A stretch of DNA of 64,000 nucleotides from an uncultured Anaerolineae bacterium (GTDB lineage Bacteria; Chloroflexota; Anaerolineae; J036; Brachytrichaceae): the NCBI GenBank assembly GCA_937959265.1, contig CALGMA010000012.1, positions 20,958 to 84,957 of the forward strand. Direction: 5' to 3'. Both the position numbers and the translations under genes were made by a program. Positions 28,861 to 36,993 of the stretch are shown here, piece by piece. Under the pieces are notes generated by a model. That model was not told where the DNA came from. It worked only from the letters and a program-made list of their open reading frames with translations, and did no database searches. Each line of letters begins with the position of its first letter. The first letter of the stretch is position 1.

Positions 28861-29304
28861 ATGCAGACTGCCCTTCAAATCACGCGCACCGAATTCCGCG
28901 GCCGCGCTGAGCGCTTGCTAGAACACATCCGAGCACAAAAGCTGAGCGGCGTCGTGCTCTTCGATGGCGCGTATGTGCATTACTTCTCCGGCTTCGCGTT
29001 CATTCCCACCGAGCGACCGATCGCGTTCGTGATGAATGCGCAGGGGGAGCAGGCGATGTTCGTGCCACGGCTGGAGCTAGAACACGCGCGCGCCCAAACC
29101 GGCATCGAGCGCGTGGAGCACTACGTCGAGTATCCCTATACACCGCATCCGGCGCATGTGCTGGCCTCACTTTTGGCCGAGATGGGCATTGGGCAGCGGA
29201 TCGGTGCGGATAGTAATGGCTATCCGTGGATCTTTGGCTATCGCGGGCCGGCGCTGAGCGAGATGACCGGCGCGGAGGTCGTGCGGGTGACGGCGTTCGT
29301 TTAA
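28861..29304 (+). CDS. M24 (Xaa-Pro) peptidase, N-terminal creatinase-like part of a split gene
   Basis: A 147-residue product, matching only the creatinase N-terminal domain (TRTEFRGRAERLLEHIRA, VHYFSGFAFIPTERP). It ends at an in-frame TAA (29302-29304). The next codons in the same frame continue exactly as M24 enzymes do (DIMMIKSPAEIALIKE). The split is therefore a single nonsense codon in one ~397-codon gene rather than a frameshift. TAA could come from GAA, CAA or AAA by one change. The start has AGAGG 7 nt upstream and TAGAAT at 28825. Confidence 0.8.
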   Translation: MQTALQITRTEFRGRAERLLEHIRAQKLSGVVLFDGAYVHYFSGFAFIPTERPIAFVMNAQGEQAMFVPRLELEHARAQTGIERVEHYVEYPYTPHPAHVLASLLAEMGIGQRIGADSNGYPWIFGYRGPALSEMTGAEVVRVTAFV

Positions 29305-29310
29305 GACATA

Positions 29311-30054
29311 ATGATGATCAAAAGTCCGGCCGAGATCGCGCTGATCAAGGAGAGCGCCAAGTGGGGCAACTTGGCGCACCGCTTGCTGCAGCGCTACACG
29401 CGCCCCGGCGCAACCGAAACCGAGGTGAGCCTGCGCGCCGGCCAGGAAGCCACGCTGGCCATGCTCGAAACGCTTGGGCCGCTGTATGCCTCGCGTAGCC
29501 TATATGGTGACGGCGCATCCGCCGGCTATCGGGGGCAGATCGGCCGCAACGCGGCCATTCCCCACGCCCTGGCCAACAACATCACCTTCCAACCAGGGGA
29601 CGTGCTGGTCACCGGCGCCGGCGCCCCGATGTGGGGCTATAACAGCGAACTCGAGCGCACCATGGCGATCGGTAGCCTGACGGATGAACAGAAGCGCATG
29701 TTCGATCATATGGTGGCGCTGCAGGATCTGGCCATCCGGTCGCTGCGACCAGGCGTTAAATGTTCGGATGTAGATCGCGCCGTGCGCACCTACTTCGAAC
29801 AGCACGATCTGATGCCATACTGGAAGCATCATACCGGCCACGCCATTGGCCTGCGCTACCACGAAGCACCCTTCCTGGACGTGGGCGACGACACCGAGAT
29901 CAAGCCGGGCATGGTGTTTACCGTGGAGCCGGGGCTATACGCTGCACACCTGGGTGGCTTTCGTCACTCCGATACCGTCGTCATCACCGAGGACGGCTAC
30001 GAGATCATCACCTACTACCCGCGCGATCTGGCGAGCCTGACCATCCCGGCCTAA
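29311..30054 (+). CDS. M24 (Xaa-Pro) peptidase, C-terminal catalytic part of a split gene
   Basis: A 247-residue pita-bread-fold catalytic domain beginning MMIKSPAEIALIKES, 6 nt after the TAA of the upstream part and in the same frame. Translation could restart at the paired ATGs (29311, 29314), though no Shine-Dalgarno is present. The conserved His (HHTGHAIGLRYHE) and Glu (VFTVEPGLY) are there. Other ligand positions deviate: the usual Asp-Gly is TGAGAP, the SDxTR Asp is Glu (NSELERT), and the last Glu is replaced (FRHSDTVV). Metal-dependent activity is therefore uncertain. Role in prolyl-peptide or amide hydrolysis is family inference. Confidence 0.8.
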   Translation: MMIKSPAEIALIKESAKWGNLAHRLLQRYTRPGATETEVSLRAGQEATLAMLETLGPLYASRSLYGDGASAGYRGQIGRNAAIPHALANNITFQPGDVLVTGAGAPMWGYNSELERTMAIGSLTDEQKRMFDHMVALQDLAIRSLRPGVKCSDVDRAVRTYFEQHDLMPYWKHHTGHAIGLRYHEAPFLDVGDDTEIKPGMVFTVEPGLYAAHLGGFRHSDTVVITEDGYEIITYYPRDLASLTIPA

Positions 30055-30094
30055 TCTGCGCCATACATCCAGCTTCTCTACAACGCCACGCAAT

Positions 30095-30123
30095 TTGACA
30101 CGTGGTGGGGATGCGACAAAATG
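30095..30123 (+). promoter_or_regulatory. Candidate promoter for the peptide-binding protein gene
   Basis: Perfect TTGACA at 30095-30100, then 17 nt to a weak -10 (AAAATG). It lies ~105 nt before the family-5 binding-protein start. The -35 is good and the -10 poor, so this is tentative. Confidence 0.3.
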
Positions 30124-30228
30124 GTACACACCACAAGCGCGCCGTCTGATCACCGATGACTCCCTGACCTGAGCAAAGCGGCACGCCGGCAATCCCGAAG
30201 AAGCAAACAGTCTGAGGAGGCAAAACCC

Positions 30229-31845
30229 ATGAGTCAATCGTCCCGTTCAACCCCCCTTCGATTGACGGCAGCGTTTGGTCTGGCGCTGACGCTCGCGCTT
30301 GCTGCATGCGCAGCACCACCCCAGGCAGCGCCGCCTCCGGCGCAACCGTCCGCTGAGGAAGCCAAGCCGGCTGAAACCGCTGCCCCTGCGCCTGGCCAAC
30401 CCAAGCCTGGAGGCACGTTGCGCGTCGGCACGAACCAAGATGCCATTGGCTTCGATCCGCACCTGACTAACGCCACCGCCTCGTATCGCATCTTGGAGAA
30501 CGTCTACAGCTCACTGCTGCGTTTCAAGCCGAACCTGGAGATCGCGGGCGATCTGGCCGAGAGCTACCGCGCCATTGACGCCACCACCTGGGAGTTTAAG
30601 CTGCGGCAAGGCGTGAAGTTCCACAGCGGCAAGCCACTGACCTCGGCCGATATCAAATACTCGCTCGAGCGGATCAAGGATCCGGAGGTCAAATCGCCGC
30701 GCAGCTCACAACTGGCGCCCATCGTCGCGATTGAGACGCCGGATGACTACACCGTCATCATCAAGACCGAGAAGCCGTTCGCGCCGCTGCTCGCTGTGTT
30801 GGCCGACCGCACCATGGCCATCGTCAACAAAGATTTCATCGAAGCGAACGGTGGCAAGCTGGACAACGTGGCCGACGGCACCGGTCCGTTCAAGCTCAAG
30901 GAGTGGGTACCCAATACGCGCACGGTGCTCGAGAAGAACCCGGACTACTTCATCCCCGGACAGCCCCTGCTCGACGAGGTGATCTATCAGCCGATTCCCG
31001 ATGACACGGCGCGCAGCACTGCTGTACGCACCGGTACCGTGGACTTCATCGAGTACGCGCCGCCGAAGGATCTGGAATTGCTGCGCGGCGATGGCAACAT
31101 CGTGATCACCGGCGAAGGTAACAATAATGTGCGCTTCCTGGCCTTCAACACGACGCTCAAGCCGTTCGACAATCCCAAGGTGCGCCAGGCCATCGCCTGG
31201 GCGGTAGATCGCGAGGCGGTGTTGCAGGCTGCTGTGAACGGCGCCGGCACACCGCTATACGCCGGCCCATTCCTGCCGTCCTTCTGGCCAGGATTACAAG
31301 AGCCGGTCTACAAACGCGATCTGGAGAAGGCGAAGCAGTTGCTGGCCGAGGCCGGCTATCCCGATGGCTTCACCGCCAAGTTGAAGAACACGCCCACCTA
31401 TAGTTTCCTCGGCAACGCCGGCATCGCTGTCCAGGAGCAACTGAAAGAGATCGGCATCAACTTGGAGATCGAATCGCTGGAGTGGAGCGTCTTCCTGAAG
31501 GATTACCTCGGCAAGAACTTCGAGGCGGTTGTCAGCGGGTACAGCGCCTTTGCCGATCCGCACACGCCGCTCGACGGCACCTACGTTACGGGCCGCCAGA
31601 ACAACTTCATGAGCTACAGCAATCCGAAGTTCGATGAGCTGGTTGCCCAGGGCGCGCAGGAAACCGATCAGGCCAAGCGCGCCGAGATCTATCGCGAGGC
31701 GCAGCGCATCCTGCTCGAGGATTCGCCGATGGTCTTTCTATATGCGGCGAACGAATATGAGGCCATGCAGAACTACGTCAAGGGCTACGAGCATTATCTC
31801 AACGGTTCGCACGTATCGTTCCGCCAGGTCTGGCTCGACAAGTGA
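30229..31845 (+). CDS. Peptide/nickel-type ABC transporter substrate-binding lipoprotein (family 5)
   Basis: A 538-residue lipoprotein with lipobox LAAC (Cys27) and a Pro/Ala linker. The SBP_bac_5 domain follows: GGTLRVGTNQDAIGFDPHL, the signature WEFKLRQGVKFHSGKPLTS (~residue 120), and a C-terminal lobe ending SFRQVW. GAGG-rich Shine-Dalgarno precedes the ATG. These proteins capture oligopeptides, dipeptides, nickel chelates or sugars oligomers outside the membrane. It heads a three-gene operon with two permeases; no ATPase genes follow. Confidence 0.93.
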   Translation: MSQSSRSTPLRLTAAFGLALTLALAACAAPPQAAPPPAQPSAEEAKPAETAAPAPGQPKPGGTLRVGTNQDAIGFDPHLTNATASYRILENVYSSLLRFKPNLEIAGDLAESYRAIDATTWEFKLRQGVKFHSGKPLTSADIKYSLERIKDPEVKSPRSSQLAPIVAIETPDDYTVIIKTEKPFAPLLAVLADRTMAIVNKDFIEANGGKLDNVADGTGPFKLKEWVPNTRTVLEKNPDYFIPGQPLLDEVIYQPIPDDTARSTAVRTGTVDFIEYAPPKDLELLRGDGNIVITGEGNNNVRFLAFNTTLKPFDNPKVRQAIAWAVDREAVLQAAVNGAGTPLYAGPFLPSFWPGLQEPVYKRDLEKAKQLLAEAGYPDGFTAKLKNTPTYSFLGNAGIAVQEQLKEIGINLEIESLEWSVFLKDYLGKNFEAVVSGYSAFADPHTPLDGTYVTGRQNNFMSYSNPKFDELVAQGAQETDQAKRAEIYREAQRILLEDSPMVFLYAANEYEAMQNYVKGYEHYLNGSHVSFRQVWLDK

Positions 31846-31881
31846 TGCGGCGTGCTTCTTTTTGGAGGGGCAGTGATGCGG

Positions 31882-31899
31882 GCGACTCTGCAGGGTCGC
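31882..31899 (+). repeat. Small hairpin between peptide-binding-protein and permease genes
   Basis: Inverted repeat GCGACTCTG / CAGGGTCGC with one G-T pair, in the 82-nt gap after the binding-protein stop. It matches the position of the stronger hairpins at 16159-16211 and 58944-58978. Confidence 0.4.
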
Positions 31900-31927
31900 T
31901 CTTGCACCCTCATCGGCGAAAGCATTC

Positions 31928-32878
31928 GTGACGCGTTATATCGTCCATCGCTTGCTCGTCGCCATCCCGGTTGTGCTCGGCGTGAGCCTGTTTACGTTCG
32001 GGCTGGTGCGCTGGATTCCGGGTGATCCCATCCTGGTCATGCTCGGCCCGGATGCCCTCGGCGCAGACGTCGAGGGCATCCGTCGGCTATACGGCCTGGA
32101 TCGTCCCTGGCCGGCGCAATACGTCGAATGGCTGACCAACGTCCTGCGCGGTGACTTCGGACAATCCATCCGCACGCGCATGCCGGTTGGCCAGTCTATC
32201 CTGCAGCGACTGCCGGTGACGATCGAGCTGACCTTACTATCACTGCTGCTGGGTCTGATCCTGGGCATTCCACCGGCCGTCCTGGCTGCGACGCATCGCG
32301 GCAAGGCTACGGACGCCATCGTCGGCGTTATCTCGCTGTTGGGCATCAGCGTCCCGGGCTTCTGGCTGGCGATTTTGCTCATGCTGCTCTTCTCGCTCCA
32401 CCTGCGCCTGCTGCCCTCCATCGGCTATGTGCCTCTGTACGAGAGCGTGGCCGGTAACCTGCGCCATCTGCTCTTGCCGGCGCTGGGCCTGGCGCTGCCG
32501 TTGGGTGCGACCATCATGCGCTTCATGCGCTCGTCGCTGCTGGAGGTGTTCGGGCAGGATTACATCCGCACCGCGCGTGCCAAAGGACTCACGCAGGCGA
32601 AGACGGTGATGAAGCATGCCGTGCGCAACGCGCTGATTCCGATCATCACCGTCATTGGCATCCAGGTGGGGCGCTTGCTGGGCGGAGCGGTCATCATTGA
32701 GCAGATCTTTGCTCTGCCCGGGCTGGGCCGTCTGGTCTTCGACGGCATCTCCACCCGAGATTACCCCATCGTGCAGGGCACCGTGTTGGCGTTCACCGTG
32801 ATCTTCATCCTGATCAACCTGCTAGTAGACGTGTTGTATAGCGTCATTGATCCACGGATCAGGCTATCCGCTCGATGA
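31928..32878 (+). CDS. Peptide/nickel ABC transporter permease (DppB-like)
   Basis: A 316-residue membrane protein. N-terminus MTRYIVHRLLVAIPVVLGVSLFTF is the usual first span of DppB/OppB. The permease core carries the coupling loop YIRTARAKGLTQAKTVMKHAVRNAL. GTG start at 31928. Its stop overlaps the next permease start (ATGA). Confidence 0.93.
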   Translation: MTRYIVHRLLVAIPVVLGVSLFTFGLVRWIPGDPILVMLGPDALGADVEGIRRLYGLDRPWPAQYVEWLTNVLRGDFGQSIRTRMPVGQSILQRLPVTIELTLLSLLLGLILGIPPAVLAATHRGKATDAIVGVISLLGISVPGFWLAILLMLLFSLHLRLLPSIGYVPLYESVAGNLRHLLLPALGLALPLGATIMRFMRSSLLEVFGQDYIRTARAKGLTQAKTVMKHAVRNALIPIITVIGIQVGRLLGGAVIIEQIFALPGLGRLVFDGISTRDYPIVQGTVLAFTVIFILINLLVDVLYSVIDPRIRLSAR

Positions 32879-33714
32879 ATTCGCCCCTTCGCCGTGCGCT
32901 CTACCGCGCCATCCGCAGCCCACAATTTATCATCGGTGCGGCGTTGGTGACGTTGTTCGTGTTGACGGCTGTGCTCGGCCCGGTGCTCTCGCCCTACAGC
33001 CCCACGGCGCAAAAGATGAGCTTGCGGCTGAAGCCACCCAGCGCCGAGCATGTCCTCGGCACGGACGACTTCGGGCGCGATGTGCTCAGCCGCATCCTGC
33101 ACGGCGCGATGCCGTCGCTACAGGTGAGCGTGTTGTCCGTCGCCGGCTCGCTGGTCATTGGCGTGATCATCGGACTGGTCGCCGGCTATCGCGGCGGTTG
33201 GACGGACACGCTATTGATGAGCCTGATGGATGTGTTGCTCGCTTTCCCGGCGGTGCTGCTGGCCATCGCCATCCTGGCCGTGATGGGCACAGCGCTGAGC
33301 AACGTCATCCTGGCCATTGCGATTGTCAACCTGCCGACCTTCGCCCGGTTGGCGCGCGGTTCGACTCTGGCAACGCGCGAGTTATTGTATGTCGAAGCAG
33401 CGCGCGCGTTGGGCGTGCCGCCGGTCGCGATCATGTGGCGACACATTCTGCCCAACATCGCCGCGCCGCTCATCGTACAAACCTCGCTCACCATCGCCGC
33501 CGCCATCTTGATCGAGGCTGCGCTGAGCTACCTCGGCCTTGGTATCCAGCCGCCGGCGCCGTCGTGGGGCAACATCCTGTCTTCGACTTATGGCTTCATT
33601 CAGACCAATCCATGGCCGTCGGTGTTCGCCGGCGCGGCCATCGCCTTGGCCGTGCTCGGCTTCAACTTGCTGGGTGATGGGCTGCGCGACGCGCTCGATC
33701 CGACGACGCGTTAG
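32875..33714 (+). CDS. Peptide/nickel ABC transporter permease (DppC-like)
   Basis: A 279-residue permease partner with LGTDDFGRDVLSRILHGA at the first periplasmic loop and coupling loop YVEAARALGVPPVAIMWRHILPN. It is translationally coupled to DppB. It is followed within 12 bp by the convergent repeat-protein gene, so the operon ends here without DppD/DppF ATPases; those must be encoded elsewhere. Confidence 0.93.
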   Translation: MNSPLRRALYRAIRSPQFIIGAALVTLFVLTAVLGPVLSPYSPTAQKMSLRLKPPSAEHVLGTDDFGRDVLSRILHGAMPSLQVSVLSVAGSLVIGVIIGLVAGYRGGWTDTLLMSLMDVLLAFPAVLLAIAILAVMGTALSNVILAIAIVNLPTFARLARGSTLATRELLYVEAARALGVPPVAIMWRHILPNIAAPLIVQTSLTIAAAILIEAALSYLGLGIQPPAPSWGNILSSTYGFIQTNPWPSVFAGAAIALAVLGFNLLGDGLRDALDPTTR

Positions 33715-33726
33715 CCCGTCTATTGG

Positions 33727-36237
33727 TCATCGCGGTAGCAGGGTGAAGCTCAAGTTGCCTACCCTGAATTGCAGACGGCTGTCGCTGTCAACCTCGATGG
33801 GCTTGCCGGTGTTCAGAATTACGCGCATCGGTTTGAGACCTGAACCGGCGTCGAGCGTGCCGTCGAGGACAAGCGCGTACACTTCGCCCGACTCCGCGCG
33901 TAACCGTGCTACATTCACCTTGTTGTCCACCAGCTTGCCACGGCCTAGGCCGATGCTCGGCGCCGATGCGCTTAGCACTAGGTCGCCGGTGGTCAGTCCA
34001 TTGGGAGTAGCGCTCACATCGGTAGCTTTGAAGGATACGTCGCCTAGCTCCGGCGCAAACGTCAATGTCACCGAGGCTACGGCGACGCCGCTTGATGATG
34101 CGAGCGTCTGGCCCATTTCCAGACTTGCCACGCCGAGGTTGAGCGTCAATCCAGGCGACTCGCCGGTGATTGAGCCGTCCGGCGAGAGCGTGAAGGCGAT
34201 CGTGTTGGTCTGACCGGCATTCCCCGGCAAACTGAGCGTGAGTTGCCCTTCCCCACTGACGCGATACTGTGTTCCGTCGTAGGTAAGATTGGCCCGAGCA
34301 CCCTCTAGCGCCAGTGCACCGTCGGCTAGCACGATCGCCGGTAGAGTGAACGTACCATCGTTCACGCTCAGGCCGTTTGCGGTCAATGCCACACCATCCA
34401 GCTTGGTCACGCCGTTGCCCCATGCCGGGGCCAGTGCAAACGATGCGTGATCTGCGAACAGGCCGGCGTTGTTCAGCGTCACATCCAATAACTCCAGCGA
34501 GCCGAATCCGAGATCGAGCGTGAGCCCGTCGAATGTGCCGAGCACCTGCGTTCGTCCTTGTGCATCGGGAGCGAGGGTGAACTGGATCTGTTGTTGCTGT
34601 TCGTTGCCAGGCAGGTCCACGCGCAACGTGGAAGCGACGTTGAACGCATAGTAGTTCTTGCCGTTGATCGGGACGACGCTGAGCACGGCGCGATTGTCCG
34701 ATAGGACGACCTGGTCGGCGAGCGTAATAGAGGGCAGGTCAACAGTCGCGCCGGCAGAGCCGAAGGAGAGTCCATCCTGGCTAATGACCACATCGGTCAC
34801 CACCGTTGTTGCGCCTCCCAGGCTCTCCGGCAGTTGCAACGCTGCCGACGATGCTTTCAGGCCGGTGTTGTCAATGCGCGCTGGCCCCAAGGTCAGCATC
34901 GCACCGCCCAAGTTGAGTTGCAAGCCGACCACCTCACCGCTCAGTTGGCCGTTAGGGGCAAGTGATAACACCACGTCGGTTGTCTGCTCGTTGCCGGGCA
35001 GGTTCATGATCAGTGTGCCCTCGGCAGCGACCGCATAACCCTCAGATGCGTTCACCAGAGCTGCAGTCACATCGCTTACGCTCAGGAAGTCCCCGGCCAA
35101 GGAGAAGCCGGGTATGAAGAACGTGCCCTCACTGACTGACAACCCGCTGCCATCCACGCGCGGATTGTCTACCACGAATACTGCATCACCAGTGACGGTC
35201 GGCAGCGTCAGCGTCGCCGTTGGCGCGGACAACCCTTCGTTACTGATCGAGACGTTGCCCATTTGGAAGACGCCGCCGGCGACATTGAAGGATAACTGTG
35301 GCAACGCGCCGCTTAGTTGTGGCTGACCATCCACTGTGGCAAGCGCCACTGTAGCGGCGGCCTCGCCGGGCGTTGCGCCTTGAACGATCAGCGACGTCGA
35401 AATGTCGAAGCGGTAGTCGCGCATGACTGGGTCCCACTTCAGCATTGCGGTGTTGCCGCTAAACCGAATCGCATCGCTGCTACCCAGAGTGATGTCGGGG
35501 AAGGCGAATAAGCCGTCCACAGCGCCAAAGGTGATGTCCTGACCAACGATGCGCAGTTCGTTGACGGTGACCGAGCTGCCGCCAAATTGCGGCGGCAGTG
35601 TGATACTGGCAACCGGCGCGTAGAAGCCGCCGTCGATCAGCCGCAGCCCATTCGGTGCAGCGATCGTTACCCCCGATACCTGGAAGGCGACCGGTGGAAG
35701 CCGTCCAAAGAGCAACCCGCTGACCAGATCGAAGCCCAGCGTCGAGGTGATCTGCTGGTTGGGGCCGAGTCGCACCAGCGCTCTGCCGTGTGCTGTGCCG
35801 GCGGGAATGTTAACTTGGGTGATGGCCGAAGTGATCGGCCGGACGCCTCGTAGATGGCGCAGCCGTGACCTGGCGCCGGGCAGCGGCACAACGACGCCGG
35901 TCTTCGTATCGGCGCGGAAGCCACCGTCGAACAACGCGATGTTGCCGGTGATCGTCTCTAACGTGCCGGAGCCAAGCACCGTCGCGCCGTCGAACATCAC
36001 CATCGCATCGGCGCCGGTCAGGCGGAACATCTGTCCTAGGCGCAGGTTGCCGACGGCGCGCGTAAAGCCATTTTCGGTCTCGATAAAGCGATCCGCCGTG
36101 ATGGTGATCGCGCCGACTCGGCGGATTTGCGGCGCAGACGCGATCGCGAACACATCCGCACGGGCTGCTGCAGCAGACACCGCGGCATGAGCAGAAATAG
36201 CAAACGCCAATGTGACACGCATCAAGATTTTGGGCAC
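33727..36237 (-). CDS. Secreted beta-rich protein built from ~129-residue tandem repeats
   Basis: An 836-residue protein. GTG at 36237 chosen because AGGAGG lies 8 nt upstream and a signal peptide follows (ILMRVTLAFAISAHAAVSA). After residue ~200 it consists of about five tandem units of 128-140 residues. The clearest three begin LPGNEQTT, LPGNEQQQ and LPGNAGQT, 129 and 128 residues apart. Each unit repeats the pattern GLxLNLG, then xxGLxAxxAxLxLP, then GLSxxxGxFxLPxIxLA. Mostly hydrophobic-alternating residues with Gly/Asn turns suggest beta-sheet or solenoid structure. There is no anchor motif, catalytic motif or familiar domain that I recognise. A surface or matrix structural role is only a guess. 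Confidence 0.7.
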   Translation of the reverse strand: MPKILMRVTLAFAISAHAAVSAAAARADVFAIASAPQIRRVGAITITADRFIETENGFTRAVGNLRLGQMFRLTGADAMVMFDGATVLGSGTLETITGNIALFDGGFRADTKTGVVVPLPGARSRLRHLRGVRPITSAITQVNIPAGTAHGRALVRLGPNQQITSTLGFDLVSGLLFGRLPPVAFQVSGVTIAAPNGLRLIDGGFYAPVASITLPPQFGGSSVTVNELRIVGQDITFGAVDGLFAFPDITLGSSDAIRFSGNTAMLKWDPVMRDYRFDISTSLIVQGATPGEAAATVALATVDGQPQLSGALPQLSFNVAGGVFQMGNVSISNEGLSAPTATLTLPTVTGDAVFVVDNPRVDGSGLSVSEGTFFIPGFSLAGDFLSVSDVTAALVNASEGYAVAAEGTLIMNLPGNEQTTDVVLSLAPNGQLSGEVVGLQLNLGGAMLTLGPARIDNTGLKASSAALQLPESLGGATTVVTDVVISQDGLSFGSAGATVDLPSITLADQVVLSDNRAVLSVVPINGKNYYAFNVASTLRVDLPGNEQQQQIQFTLAPDAQGRTQVLGTFDGLTLDLGFGSLELLDVTLNNAGLFADHASFALAPAWGNGVTKLDGVALTANGLSVNDGTFTLPAIVLADGALALEGARANLTYDGTQYRVSGEGQLTLSLPGNAGQTNTIAFTLSPDGSITGESPGLTLNLGVASLEMGQTLASSSGVAVASVTLTFAPELGDVSFKATDVSATPNGLTTGDLVLSASAPSIGLGRGKLVDNKVNVARLRAESGEVYALVLDGTLDAGSGLKPMRVILNTGKPIEVDSDSRLQFRVGNLSFTLLPR

Positions 36238-36993
36238 GGCATCAGCCTCCTGGGTGAGTTCGTCTACTGAAGGATCACGCAATGTGTTTCGGGTGTGCGG
36301 ATGATGAGACAACCTGCATGGACTGAATCTGTAAGCCTACGCCATCTTCCTGAATTGAAACACATTTCATTATTGCATATCCGTTTTAAGCATCTGTATA
36401 ATTTCTGTTGAGCGGTTCGCTTGGGGTAGACGAAGGCATTTTCGAATTTGGATTGTCAGGGCCGAAAAATAGCCATGTCGAAGAGTGTATCAATGAAGGC
36501 AGATATGTCTGCAAGTTTTGGGTATGTTGCAGTTTGGAAATGGTAACCTCGGCTTCGAACACAAAGGCGCAGATGAAGGCTTTCTGAAAGGTGCCAGGCT
36601 TTCCGAAAGCAAAGCTTCAAGGGATGCATGCCTTCCTCTCAATATTGAAAGTGTTTTTGGGCAAGCTTTGGAATCCGAATTTCCAACTATCAAATATTTG
36701 AGTTGCAAACAACATGAAAGCTGACCAGCAGACTCAATTATCATACGGCATGAATAAGCTGCCCAACACGCGATTCCACTTGACACCGCTCTGCTGCGCT
36801 TCGCGGCGCAGGTGAAGCGTATGCCGTTACACTTATATGACTGGCGCATCTCACCGTTTCCCTGCTTCGCCCGCTGCCTGACCCGGCGGGTTGATCCTCG
36901 AATTTGATTGCGGCTCGGCTCTGGCTGGCTGCAATGGTCGGCTTGTATTCGCGCTGGTCCAATACACTCACATCCAATATTCGTAACTTGATC
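36238..36993. other. Long gene-free, A/T-rich intergenic region
   Basis: About 750 bp between the divergent repeat-protein gene and proS. The stretch ~36320-36760 is visibly richer in A/T than the rest of the window. It holds a good plus-strand promoter (36373-36402) and a degenerate half copy of the palindromic repeat (36423-36440). It also holds a 14-nt direct repeat AGGCTTTCYGAAAG at 36577-36590 and 36596-36609, each copy itself palindromic. A 119-codon minus frame (36490-36849) and a 68-codon plus frame (36518-36724) exist but match nothing I know. I saw no T-box motif ahead of proS. It could be a small RNA locus or remnant of foreign DNA. Confidence 0.5.
36373..36402 (+). promoter_or_regulatory. 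Candidate sigma-70-type promoter in the A/T-rich region
   Basis: TTGCAT (36373-36378), an 18-nt spacer, and perfect TATAAT (36397-36402). The best promoter-like sequence in the window. The transcript would start near 36409, leaving ~585 nt before proS. Confidence 0.5.

Noticed and set aside
36490..36849. 119-codon minus-strand frame in the A/T-rich region as a gene
   Set aside because: No start signal, no homology that I recognise, and it overlaps another frame; recorded only as part of the intergenic entry.
36403..36993. T-box riboswitch ahead of proS
   Set aside because: I looked for the conserved T-box sequence and specifier/terminator arrangement and found none.
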